Shown piece by piece: positions 9,258 to 20,669 of a stretch of DNA of 64,000 nt; the stretch's first letter is position 1; each line of letters opens with the position of its first letter. Position numbers and translations under genes: made by a program. The notes beneath the pieces were generated by a model that made no database searches, had not been told where the DNA came from, and worked only from the letters and a program-made list of their open reading frames with translations. Location: assembly GCA_033816765.1 (NCBI GenBank), contig CM066292.1:2914001-2978000 (forward strand). The letters are read 5' to 3'. This DNA comes from Nothopassalora personata (taxonomy: Eukaryota; Ascomycota; Dothideomycetes; Mycosphaerellales; Mycosphaerellaceae).

Positions 9258-11880
9258 ATGAAGTACGCCAAACAGCTGCGCGACACGGCAATCCCCGAAT
9301 GGAGGAACAACTACCTCAATTACAAACAGGGCAAGAAACATCTCAAGGCCATCGCCAGGGCTATCAGGGCATTGCCGAAGGAGGAAGGAGTGGAGAAGGA
9401 GACACCAAGTTTGCGGCCTTCACTGCGAGAGACATTCAGCTATTTGAAACGGAAGGGACGAACGTCGACAACCACTTCGCGTGTGATCAACGAACACAGC
9501 CCACTTCAGGCGCGTCGGAGTGGTCCCCTCGATATACAACAGGGCACGGCCACACCAGACTATGGCTCTGCCCTGTACAGTCGATCTGCCCCAGATGCCC
9601 TCGAACTACCGGAGCCTGCACTTGAGCGCGTGGCATCTCTCAAGCAGGTGCGAAGCGATAATGCGGCCATTGGGACGAACGGGCAGGAAGAAGCAGAAGG
9701 TGCGCCCCAGCCTGGGACACAAGCTCCAGATCACCTCAAGGGCGTTTCATCACCCGCGCACTCTGTCAGCAGCCATGCCACCGATGGCGCTACTCTGCAG
9801 GGAGAGATGTCGTCACCAAGGGAAGCACGCGAAGTTCTCAACACCACGCAGGCCGACTTTTTCAAATTTATGGACAGCGAGCTAGAGAAGGTCAATCACT
9901 TCTATTGGGACAAGGAAGAAGAGGCAAAGGAGCGACTAAATCTCCTACGGAAGCAATTGAGTGTGATGCGTGCATTGCGTCAGAAAGAGCACGACCCGCG
10001 CGCAGAAGCGACCGGCGTAGTGAATGGTGGAACACAAGAAGACCACCGGCGAGATTATGTCTTGCCTACGTCGAAGATACCTCCATACCACGCTGCGAAG
10101 AAGAAAATGAAGGCTGCGTTGATCGAATACTACCGGGGCCTGGAGCTGCTGAAATCTTATGCAACAACGAACCAGGAGGCTTTCCGAAAGCTTTGCAAAA
10201 AGTACAACAAAACCGTCAAGGAGAAGCTCAAATCGACGAAGTACATGGACGAGAAGGTGAACAAGTCGTACTTCGTGGCGTCCGATGAAGTCGATCACAT
10301 TATGAAGATTACCGAGGACCTCTACGCTCTACACTTCGAACACGGGCACCACAAGGTTGCTGTGAACAAGCTGCGCGCAAAGTCGTACAAAGAAGGTCAT
10401 TATACAGGTGCAATATCGAGGAGTGGTGCTCTTCTGGGTGTAGGCACTGTCCTTGCCATTCAAGGTCTCACTCAAGGCGCGCAACGATTGTTCATCGAAG
10501 ATGACATTATGAAAGTTCAAACGGCATATCTCCTCCAACTTTACGCCGGGTACTTTCTGATGTGGCTTCTTGCAATGTGCTTCGTCCTATGCTGCGCAAT
10601 GTTCAGGAAATACAGAGTCAATTTTCAGAACATCTGCGACCTCGAGAAACGAACAGCTCTGGATTGGAAACAGATGGTCGAAATACCGTCTTGGGTCTGG
10701 TTGTTCTTTGGAATCACGATGTACCTCAACTTCGACGTTATGGCCGGCGGTTACACTATGTTCGTGTACTGGCCAGTCGTACTGGTTGGCTTCACCCTGC
10801 TAATGCTGGTCTGGCCATTCAAAATGTTCTATCACCATACACGATTGTGGCTGGCATACAGCCTTTGGCGCTTGGTCAGCTCTGGTGCGGTCTATACCGT
10901 CGAATTCCGAGACTTCTTCCTAGGCGACATGCTCTGCTCTCTCACGTACGCGGTCGGTAACATTGAGCTGTTTTTCTGTTTGTACGTGAGGAAGTGCGAT
11001 CAACCGGCTCAATGCAACTCTTCGCACAGCCGATTGATGGGATTTCTGGCCGCTCTCCCTAGCATCATCAGAGGCCTGCAATGCATCCGGCGTTTCGGCA
11101 CGACTCACCAATGGTGGCCACATATTGTCAACCTTGGGAAGTATTACTTCGGCACGATGATGTACATGTGTCTGTCTTTCTACCGGATTACGCTGTCTCG
11201 GGATTGGCTGGTCGCCTTCTGCGTGGTCTCCACGATCAACAGTTTGTATTGCATTGTCTGGGACATCTACATGGACTTCTCACTAGGCGACCTCAAGGCT
11301 AAGCACCGGGGACTGCGCAACGTGCTGGTGTACAGCAACGCAGTCTGGATATACTACATCATCATGTTCCTCGATGTAGTGTTGCGATTCAATTGGATCG
11401 CTTATGCTGTCTATACTGAAGATGTCCAGCACAGCTCGATTTGCTCCTTCTTGGTGGCTTTCTCTGAAGTCATCAGAAGAGGCCTTTGGATCCTCATTCG
11501 TGTCGAGAATGAACAGGCGACTAACATCAAGATTGGAAAGGCGCATCGAGTCCCGCCACTCCCATATAAGATACCAGGAGAGACAACGCCAGCGCTGGGA
11601 GCATCCGAAGGCGATCTGGAGCCTGGACAAGGCCTTGATGGCGCGAGCGAACACCCTCCAACGGCCAGTGTTTGGACGAGATTCGGGGACATGCTCCAGA
11701 ACTTGGGCAACGTCATGCGGAATGCGCATATTTTCGATGTAAGTGGAAAGGGCAATCCCATGTTGTGTACAAGGATGGCTAATACGTGTGTAGTACCACA
11801 AAAAGAAAGTTGAGGACGAAGACGTTGACGAGTCGCAGAATTCGGACGACGAGGATGGAGACGAGGGAGACGACGATTGA
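9258..11880 (+). CDS. SYG1: SPX-EXS domain protein, SYG1/XPR1 type (phosphate export/signalling)
   Basis: An integral membrane protein of the XPR1/Syg1 family; XPR1 exports inorganic phosphate under control of inositol pyrophosphates bound by the SPX domain. Exon 1 is 9258-11738, the intron 11739-11793 (GTAAGT donor, GGCTAAT branch site, TAG acceptor) and exon 2 11794-11880, giving 855 residues. The N-terminal SPX domain is split by a disordered Ser/Thr-rich insert (about 60-190). It begins MKYAKQLRDTAIPEWRNNYLNYK and carries lysine-rich helices (KYNKTVKEKLKSTKYMDEKV). Several hydrophobic segments follow, then the EXS domain (LRRFG-like CIRRFGTTHQWWPHIVNLGKY, and RFNWIAY). The 28 residues of exon 2 are a strongly acidic tail (EDEDVDESQNSDDEDGDEG), so retention of the intron would remove it. 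Subcellular site (plasma membrane or Golgi) is not evident. Confidence 0.93.
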
Positions 11881-13128
11881 AGGAGAGACGACTTGTACGA
11901 TCGCAGACTATGGCAGCACACGGTTCCGCATGTGCATTCGGGAAGGACTTTGGCATTGCGGGCGCGACTGATTGACTTGATACCCCCCCCCCCATTTGAG
12001 ATTTGTGCGAGCGATTTAGAGCATTATTTTGCAGGTTGCAACAGTGGCAGAGATTAGCACGACAGACAAATATGAACAGAGTCGTACAGCTCCACAGAAT
12101 CGATGGGTTGCGCACAACGACAACGAACCTTGTGACCGTCTGGCCCAAAGTTTAACATGGCTCACAGGGAGAAGATGATATCTGGGGTCTGTCATCAGCG
12201 ACATTGGCTTGGCCGGAAATGATTTCTAAGCTAGTAAGCTCTAGTCAAATACTGTACCGGCTGCCGGACACAGCGCCGCGGCCATCAATGTCAGAAACTT
12301 TATCAACGGCCAAGACCTAGCGGTAAGCAGAGGATTCTGTTACTTGTCGTACTGTGTACTGTGGTGTTGTGTCAAAGCTGTCGTGTTTCGAAAGCACACG
12401 AGTTTTCAACAGAAACAACGCATGTGCCCCTGGAGATCTTGTTTCGTCTCACAGTAACTAATGAGACTTCCTTCGTAGCTGTATGACAGCGAGATCCTTG
12501 CAGGCGGTGCGTAAGGCTGCATGCCGAATCCTGTTTGGTGTCGTGATTCGCCGTCGGAGCAATGCACACAGCAGTGGCATGGCTGCTTTCACTCCCCCTG
12601 CCCTGCCGTGCATGACGGCGCCCACATATCCACGCCTTTCACAAGCATTGCACTGCACTGCAATGCCGCTTGCAGACCGAAGCACCTTGATGACGGTTCG
12701 GTGTGCAGGTGCGACCCAAGACGACCGGGAAGGCGGAGATTGAGTTCTTAGGATTGTTCCGACTTCTTTCATCTAATGCGCGCCTTCTGCTCACTGGAAT
12801 GCCACCAGCGCCTGCCTGACCCACGTTGTCGACGGTGAAGGTCGATTGTTTGTTGGCTGCAGCCAGAGCACGAGCTAGATTTGTGCGCAGTGAATCAGCG
12901 TCATCAACGCCTGCACTCCGGTAGAACAGTTCTATCGATTCGTGCTGGTTGCCACGAGCACGAACATTCAAACACCAACGCAAGCACGCCATCAACTCTG
13001 CAACGTGCATTGTCCTACCAACCCTCGACCAAGCGCTTGCTGTCTAAGACTGCTGTGCATCTAGCCATCTTCGCCTTCCACGTCCCTCTGAACATCGAGC
13101 TATCACAACGACTCGCATCACCGTAACC
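11881..13128. other. Intergenic, SYG1 3' side and STE23 5' side
   Basis: About 1.25 kb. It holds an 11-base run of C at 11983-11993 and short frames on both strands without motifs. I see no supported gene. Confidence 0.5.
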
Positions 13129-16100
13129 ATGACCGATCGCCTGCACAGCCGGCCTCAGGGCGGCACTCAGCGCCTGGCAGACGCACTCGAAAAGCCATTG
13201 CTGGACAACCGAACATATCGAGTCATCGAGCTGCCCAATAAGCTCCAAGCACTGCTCATCCATGATCCAGATACAGACAAGGCCGCAGCGGCCATGGACG
13301 TCAATGTGGGCAGCTTGACGGACCCCGAGGACATGCAGGGAATTGCACATGCGGTGGAGCACGCCCTGTTCATGGGTACCAAGAAGGTGAGATTGCGTCC
13401 GAAGAGCTGCAGCAGAGGGAAGAAGCACAACTGACAGGCACGTGCTCACCTAGTACCCGGGCGAGAACGACTACAACTCGTATCTGACCAAGTACGGCGG
13501 TAACTCGAACGCTTTCACGGCGCCGACCTCGACCAACTACTACTTCGAGCTGTCCGCATCCTCCAAATCCAACAGCCCAACCTCGTCTGCTAGAACCAGC
13601 CAGGCCAGTCTGCTCAGCACAGTCTCCAAGGAGGAGGCACCACTCTATGGCGGTCTGGATCGCTTCGCACAATTCTTCATCGAGCCCATCTTCGATGCGA
13701 ACACTTTAGACCGGGAGTTGAAGGCGGTGGACTCGGAGAACAAGAAGAACTTGCAGAGCGACAACTGGCGGTTGATGCAATTGAACAAGAGCTTGTCGAG
13801 CCCACAACATCCATACCACCTCTTCGCGACTGGCAACTACGATCTTCTGCACGATCAGCCCATTGCAAGAGGCGTTCAGATCCGAGATGAGTTTATCAAG
13901 TTCTATCGCACACAGTACTCCGCGAACCGCATGAAGCTAGCTGTGCTGGGCCAAGAGGACTTAGACACACTACAGGCATGGGTTGAGGAGCTCTTCACAG
14001 CCGTTCCTAACCAGGATCTGCCCAAGCAGAGATGGGACATGCCGGCACTGACTGAGAAGGAGCTGGCGACTCAGATCTTCGTCAAGCCAGTGATGGACAC
14101 ACGCTTACTGGACATTTCCTTCCCTTACCCGGACGAGGAAGAAGAGCACGAGTCCCAGCCGGGACGCTACATTAGCCACTTAATCGGTCACGAGGGTCCC
14201 GGCAGTGTTCTTGCTCTACTGAAGGAGAAGGGTTGGGCGAACGACTTGAGTGCAGGCGCTCAGCCAGTCTGTCCAGGAACTGCGTTCTTCACAATAATGC
14301 TGCGATTGACGACAGAGGGCCAGAAACAATACCAGGAGATCATCAAGATTGTCTTCCAGTACATTGCCATGATCAAGGAGACGGATCCAATCGAGTGGAT
14401 ACACGAGGAATCGGCTCAGCTGGCAGAAGTGCAGTTCAGATTCATGCAGAAGATCCCTGCTTCGCGGACCGTGAGCCGGATCTCTGGTGTCATGCAGAAG
14501 CCGCTTCCACGAGACAAGCTTCTCAGTGGAGAGGCATTGCTCACCAAGTTCAACCCTGAAGGTATCAAGCGTGGTCTCAATGCTCTGCGACCAGACACCT
14601 TCCGCTTCACACTCGTCAGCCAGGACTTCCCAACCGACTTCCCATCGCGAGAGCGTTGGTATGGTACGGAGTACAAGTCGACGAAGATTCCTGCAGATTT
14701 TCTGCGCGAGATCGAAAAGGCGTACAGTTCAAGCAGCACCGATCGCCCTGCAGAGCTTCACCTGCCACACAAGAACGAGTTCATTCCAACGCGTCTTGAT
14801 GTCGAGAAGAAGGAGGTTGCTACACCAGCTTTGACACCCAAGCTCGTCCGCAACGAGAGCAATATTCGGGTCTGGCACAAGAAGGACGACCAGTTTTGGG
14901 TGCCGAAGGGCAATGTGTACATCTATCTGCGGACCCCGTTCATCAACTCATCTGCGTTTGTTGTAGAGAGTGCTCGTATCTTCAAGGAGCTCGTTGACGA
15001 CAGCCTCTCTACTTACGCATATGACGCCGAGCTTGCCGGTCTTGAGTATGGCATCTCTCTTCACGGCGATGCCTTTGAGATCTCGGTCAGCGGATACAAC
15101 GACAAGATGCACGTCTTGCTCGAGAAGGTTCTTGTGTCGATGCGTGATCTGGAGATCAAGCAGGATCGGTTCGCCATTGTCATGGACAGGCTTATTCGTG
15201 GACATCGCAACTCTGAATACATTGAGCCTTTCCGCCAGGTTAGCAACTACAGGAACTGGGTGAACAAGCCGCGTGCGTATCTACCTAGGGAGTGTCTCGA
15301 GGCTCTGCCATTCATTACTGTCGATGATGTGAAGAGACTGCACCCACAATTCTTGCGACAGATGCATGTGGAGATACTAGTCCATGGCAACTTCTACAAA
15401 GAGGACGCCCTGAAGATTGGCGATCTTGTTGAGAAGACACTCAAACCTCTGCCATTGCCCCGAGCACAGTGGCCTGAGGATCGCTCTATCATCTTCCCAC
15501 CTGGTTCGGACTATACCTACGAGCATACTCTCGCCAACAAGGAGAATGTCAATCATTGTATTGACTTCTCTGTCCATATTGGCGATGCTCAAGATCGTGT
15601 TCTGCGTGCCAAGCTTCTGCTACTTTCGCAAATGCTCGAGGAGCCCGTATTCGACACATTACGCACCAAGGAGCAGCTGGGATATATCGTGGGAGGAAGT
15701 CCTATTGTCGCTTCAGGTCGTCTTCAGTACCGTATCTTGGTTCAAAGTGAGAGACCCTGCCCATACTTGGAAGAGCGGATCGAAAGCCTTTTGAGCACCT
15801 TTGACCAGACTATCAAAGACATGCCGAAGAAGACATTCGACGAGCACAGAATCGGCGTTATCAACAAGCGCATGGAGAAGTTGAAGAACCTCAACCAGGA
15901 GAGTGGACGTCTTTGGTACCACATCACCTCGGACGTCTTCGATTTCGAGCTCGGTGAGTCACATTCTGATGTTCGAATTGGATAATACTGACATACACCA
16001 TAGTAACTCGCGACGTCGAGCAGCTCGAGCAGCTCGAACAAGCTGACATTCTCGACTTCTTCAACGTCTACTTCAACCCGAGCTCAGCACAGCGCGCTAA

Positions 16101-16608
16101 GCTCTCTGTCTACAACATCGCTCAAGCTTCGAGCGAGGACATCGCAGCCAACACAAGCGAATCTGAGCAGCGTGAGAACCTTAGCAAGGCCATCTCCAGC
16201 ATGCTCGCCCAGCTGCAACTGCCTGCCGATGCAGACAAGCTCGCCGACTACTTCGACAAGATCGACTTGGCTGCACCAGACCCCGTTGAATCAATCGTCA
16301 CCTCTGTTGGCAGCTATCTCGAGGAGGTAGCCGGTATGGCCGCGGAGGAAGCCAAGGTCATCGTCTCACAGGCTCAGACTTTCCTCCCGAGCCTCTTGCC
16401 TACACTGGGCATCAAGGCACCAGCGCCACAGAGCAATGGCGGTGCTAACGGGCATGCGAACGGCAACGGACACGTGGAGAAGCCCAAGAAGAAGGACAGC
16501 ATCTTGATCAAAGATATCAAGGCCTTCCGCGCAAGCATGGCACTCACCGCGGCACCCATTCCAGTTGCGGATATCTCCGAGTTCGAGGAGTTGGAGCCGA
16601 AGCTCTAG
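13129..16608 (+). CDS. STE23: Insulin-degrading-enzyme-type zinc metalloprotease (M16A), STE23-like
   Basis: A peptidase of the inverzincin class that degrades small peptides inside a closed two-half chamber; the yeast orthologue Ste23 helps process a-factor. Exons are 13129-13386, 13454-15953 and 16004-16608, giving 1120 residues. Introns of 67 and 50 nt have clean GTGAG donors and CTGAC branch sites. The inverted zinc motif HAVEH is at residues 74-78 (H74, E77, H78), followed by FMGTKKYPGENDYNSYL and SNAFTAPTSTNYYFE. The third zinc ligand is best placed at the Glu of AVDSENKKN (about 181). A Ser/Thr-rich insert lies between (SKSNSPTSSARTSQASLLS), lengthening the usual spacing. The inactive C-terminal half includes FDTLRTKEQLGYIV and FNVYFNPSS. 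The last ~150 residues hold an Asn/Gly low-complexity stretch and end in acidic EFEELEPKL. Confidence 0.95.
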
Positions 16609-16742
16609 CCGAGTAGCGATGAAGATCCCAAGAAGCGTAATGACGGAGAGAATCAGAGCCAGCCCGAAGATTCGCAGACGAATATCCAAGAGGATACCGA
16701 CAATGAATCCGAGGAACACGAGAAGCACGAGCGGGTCGATGA

Positions 16743-16764
16743 GATGATGATGATGATGATGATG
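16743..16764. repeat. GAT trinucleotide microsatellite
   Basis: Uninterrupted GAT units (about seven) lie shortly after the STE23 stop codon, in its presumed 3' UTR. Confidence 0.85.
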
Positions 16765-17989
16765 GATATCGAGCTACCGTCGAGGCCAGTCCAGTTAAGA
16801 TTTTGATGACAACTCAGAGCGCCAGAGCATGTTACACGGGGGAGGCATGGAGTCCTCAGCCATTCTTACAGATGAAAGTTACCCAGGAGAACATGTTCCA
16901 CAGAGGCGGTGGAAGCTTGAGGCTTTCTTTGTTGATTAGCGCGGCGTTGTGGTAGTGGTCCAGCGTTCCGTGTGCTTACACTATACATGGAGAGATCAGT
17001 ATTGGGAGTGGGCTTCTGTGTGCTTCCAGGTACGTACGTAGCCTTCAGCACTGGTGGTATATGCTTGTATGCTGTATGCTATGCGTTCATGGTTCCATAA
17101 TGAGGTGTGTGTAGCACGCATCTGTTGGTTTCTCAAGCAATCGTCTTCCGTGTTTGCTGTATGCTGGCTGTTGGCCTTGAGGCGCTCATGGTAGCATGAG
17201 ATGGATAATCGCTGAGTCTCTGCTGTGGTAGGCGCGAAGCGGCTGGCGGGTGCTATCGAAGCAGCGCCGCTTCTGAACGAGAGACCGAGAGCCCGGGTGC
17301 AGCATGGCAGGCGCGTTGAAAGCAGGAAGAGAGGGGAAGAGGGAGAGAGTCGGTGAACAAACAGCTCTGTCGCCTCACAAGAAGACGACTGGAGCAGACA
17401 TCACAATCACTGTCACGACGGATGAGACCGCTTGTTGATGGCATAGGAACATCGCGTTGGCGACGCAAGCATCCCAAAGGAGCGAAGAATGGAGTGTCAC
17501 AGGCAGTGACAGACGCAATAGGGGCGGGTAAGTATTATGCGCTATTGCGACATCAAGCGACGCTTGAGAATATGCGAAGGGAAAGAGATCGGAGCGCGGG
17601 GATAACAGTTGGGAGCTACTAGTGAGCAGGAAGTAAGAGTGGAGATGGCAGCGAGCATAGGGCGGAAGTAAGCCAACAGAGGTAGTCAGTAAGCGGAGTG
17701 GATGCAGCAGCGGGACGGAGGGCGGACAATGTGTGCGCACAGCAACAATTGTCGCAGCCTTACGATGCGGGGTGAGCGACGTGTGTCGGATACTGTTGGA
17801 GCGGAGAGCGATTAGAAGAAACGAGGGCCGCGAAGGCAGCATTGCACACGACAACAAGATGGGAGGCATCAGCAGGAGCGACAAGTTAAGGCGGGTTGGA
17901 AAGGACGGTAACAACTTGACGTCGATCAGATAACAGAGACAAGACAGTACCGCACGACGACAGAGCAACGACGAGACAGCGACAGCAAG

Positions 17990-18262
17990 GTGAGGACGCA
18001 AACAAGACCAAGCAACAACAACTTTCAATACAACAGCGACGAAGACGAAGACGAAGACGAAGAAACTCCTCAGCCCTCCAGTCCCGGGCCCTTAGGCACC
18101 AGAGAACCTGATGGGCCTCCTCTTTCTCCTAAAACCCCTGCCTCTGCATCATCACGGCCATCACCGGAGTGCATTTGGATCGTCGCTCAAAGACGGAGCA
18201 AAAAAAAAGATCGCTATGCTCATGACGGCCCTACCTCTCGGGTCTTGTCTGCACAGTTTTAG
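17990..18262 (+). CDS. Possible small disordered protein (90 aa), doubtful
   Basis: The frame starts MRTQTRPSNN and has an acidic run encoded by a GACGAA hexamer repeat (18038-18063), then a Pro/Ser-rich part and a basic end (QRRSKKKDR). It has no recognisable domain and no intron signal. It sits in simple sequence, and its last bases belong to an imperfect tandem duplication. It may be real with further exons, or an accident of composition. Confidence 0.2.
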   Translation: MRTQTRPSNNNFQYNSDEDEDEDEETPQPSSPGPLGTREPDGPPLSPKTPASASSRPSPECIWIVAQRRSKKKDRYAHDGPTSRVLSAQF

Positions 18263-18334
18263 CGTCGTGTAGGAGAGACGGCCCCGTTCTGAAGGTCTTG
18301 GCTTCACAGTTTAACGTCTATGTTGTAGGGACGG
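18241..18334 (+). repeat. Imperfect tandem duplication, about 41-bp units 53 bp apart
   Basis: Copy 1 (18241-18281) begins GGTCTTGTCTGCACAGTTTT and copy 2 (18294-18334) begins GGTCTTGGCTTCACAGTTTA. Both end in GTAGG(AG)AGACGG-like sequence. The copies differ by scattered substitutions and small indels. Confidence 0.7.
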
Positions 18335-18905
18335 AGTTAGCTTTGGCGTGTGGGTGTCGTGCGTTGTCGTCGTGTGTGTTGGTGAGGAAAGGGAAGAAGA
18401 AGGGGAAGGGGAGAGAAAGGTCTTTTAAATGAGAGGGAGAGGACGCACGGGTTTGGTGCGTTGAGTCATGGGTGGGGTTTGAGGACGCTGTTGAGGACAG
18501 GATTGAGGACCATGGGGATGAGGTCGTGGTGTTGGTGAGGTTGGGCCCAAGAGCGTGGTTGAGTTGCGGTCCGCTATGGGCCGTGCGGGTTAGGGTCTAT
18601 ATGAAGGTCATGGATGGTCGCGTGCGGTTGCGACAGACACGTGGAAGATTGTCAGTGTCGGATTCAGGACCTATGGGTTGCTGCTGGAGACCCGTTGACC
18701 TCGAGGGTATGGTCTAGGTTCCGGCATGCCGACCACGGTTCTTGGCTTGGGCCGAAACCAAAGGGTCGTAGTTGCGGATGGCATCGACGTGATGAGCTTC
18801 CCCACAGTCTATGGTCGTAATAATGGCCAGAATGATATGTTGCTGGTCGTAGCGTCGAACCCACTGTGGTGGTCTCATTATACCATGAAGTGCTTCGAGG
18901 ACTCC

Positions 18906-20669
18906 TCAAAAAGGCCCCTGTCGATCACAATCAGCTCTACACATCCTCTCATCCTTCTGCGGAACCCAGCAATCACTACTCACTGCCAGCAACGCGTAGA
19001 AGATATGCTCAGGGTCAAACTTCTCCTTGACCACCAAACGCCGGTCATAGTCTACGCCATAATAGTTCTCTATATATTCTGGATCCTGGAAATCGGCCTC
19101 ATTAACATAAGTTACTCCGCCCAGCGTCAAATGCTTCGGCGACGAGATGGATTGATCTGTCATCTCATCTGCATTCGCCTCCATATTCTCCCACGTAGCC
19201 GTGAAGTTTCCCGGGCTCGTGATGAAAGTGTCGAGCAGGTGGTGCGCCAAGCTGGGTTGACAGAATTGTAGACATCGCTTGCCACAGCGAGGGAGGCATG
19301 GAGGCCAACGATGAAGAAAGAGCCGCCGTTTGAGGCAATGTGGCGGTACGCATAAGTGAGGGCGGTGCTGTGGTGCTGGACTACGGAACGTGGTATCTAT
19401 CTGTGGCACCGCTTGTCACAAGAACCTTGTGCATTATTTGACGTTTTTGTGAAACACTGCGTGATGCTAGATTGTCATGCTGCGGTACGTTACCTTCTGC
19501 CGTCGTGCGCGATGCCGACCTGAATGGGCGCGGACATCGCATTGGATTCATAATAGTAGCTTAGAGACTGGTAAATGACTTTGGTGTAGATGATGTTCAG
19601 ATTGTCCAGTGTGGTGGGTCCGTGGTTTGCGTAGTTCTTCCACACGCGGTCAGCTGTCATACCCGGTCCTGTCATTGGAGCGATAGCGAAGGAGGTGTTA
19701 TTGAACGCTAAGGTACTCATGATGCCTTCGTCGACAATGGCAGGAAGGGGTTCGTGTTAAGCACTGATAGCTTCCCAATAAGTGTCCTGTGAGACGCCGT
19801 CGCTCGTGAAGGTGAGGTTACCACCTGAGAACCACATGTCAGGATGTGCTTTCGCGGTCCTCGAGAGCACCACACCGTACGTGCCGCCGCCTCCGCCGCC
19901 TAAAGCCGACGGGAAGGCAGATGTTGATCGCGTGTTGTGATGATGTGGTCGCCTTGACCATCAACCACTTTCCACTTTAAGACTTGGTCGGCTGCCAGAC
20001 CATACCTCGAACTCAGAGCAGAGTGACCTCCATCTTGTGTGTAGCCACAGGCGAGTCCAACAGTAGAATTCGCAATGCCTTACACTGATAATAGGCGTCC
20101 CTGCAATCGACTATCCGGATGTCCTTGAGGTTATGCATCCAGAGATTGAGGCCGCCTGCTGCAGCTGCATTTGATTTCCCATTGTAATCATGGCCGGTGT
20201 TTCTTATGACTATCCAGACATTGTGCTGCTTCACGTCTTCAGCGCAGCGGACTTTTACTGCATAGCTAACATAAGTCCCGACGATACATTGTGATGATCG
20301 ACTAGTAAAGGGGTCACAACTTTGATGGGAAAAGAATCACTGAGGACGAGCTGTTAAATAGCTGAGGGTCATTAGCACTTGTCACTACCAGCAGCGTATT
20401 GCCGAACGACGCACTAAATTTCGTGAAGCTCACGGCGATTCGTGTCGCCGAACTCACGGTCATGGGCACCGGGCTGCCAATGTTATGGTCGCGACCAGAT
20501 TGTCGCCAAGAGTGTCATAGAACGTGCTCGATGCCGCCTCAGTTGGCCAGCAGTCGTCTCCTGGGAAGCATCTGCATCTTGATTTCCTGTCTGCTGTCAG
20601 TCCGATTGGCGGCAAGAGAGTGACTGCAACTCGGAGAGTGGAGGTGGCGAAGCTGAAGACGCCAACCAT
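18906..20669 (-). pseudogene. Broken FAD-linked oxidoreductase (berberine-bridge / BBE-like family)
   Basis: The remains run in family order across three frames on the minus strand. Near 20580 is the N-terminal CRCFPGDDCWP block. At 20270-20090 are VSYAVKV and NTGHDYNGKS, the FAD-binding loop. At 20050-19960 are CGYTQDGGHSALSSRYGLAADQ and the VVDGQG block. At 19900 is GGGGGGTYGVV. At 18960-19150 are the C-terminal substrate-side YVNEADFQDPEYIENYYG and a DPEHIFYALLAVSSDCW ending. Breaks: a deletion/frameshift near 20075 (the conserved stretch before TVGLA is missing), a frameshift near 19915, an in-frame TAA at 19759-19757 and another frameshift near 19235. Enzymes of this family oxidise small molecules with bicovalent FAD and are common in secondary-metabolite clusters. 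It is likely non-functional. Confidence 0.88.

Larger units (their letters stand above)
16609..18905. other. Gene-poor, simple-sequence-rich interval (about 2.3 kb)
   Basis: The stretch from about 17240 to 18060 is strongly purine-rich on the + strand (GA/AG runs), which creates long but biased frames on the minus strand. From 18340 to 18560 the + strand becomes G/T-rich with GTGTG and GTTGGTGAGG runs. No protein family is recognisable. Only a weak disordered frame at 17990-18262 stands out. This marks the left edge of the accessory part of the window. Confidence 0.5.

Noticed and set aside
17375..18028. 217-codon open frame on the minus strand in the gap after STE23
   Set aside because: It arises from the purine-skewed composition of the + strand (Leu/Ser/Pro-rich product); no motif, no domain, no splice support.
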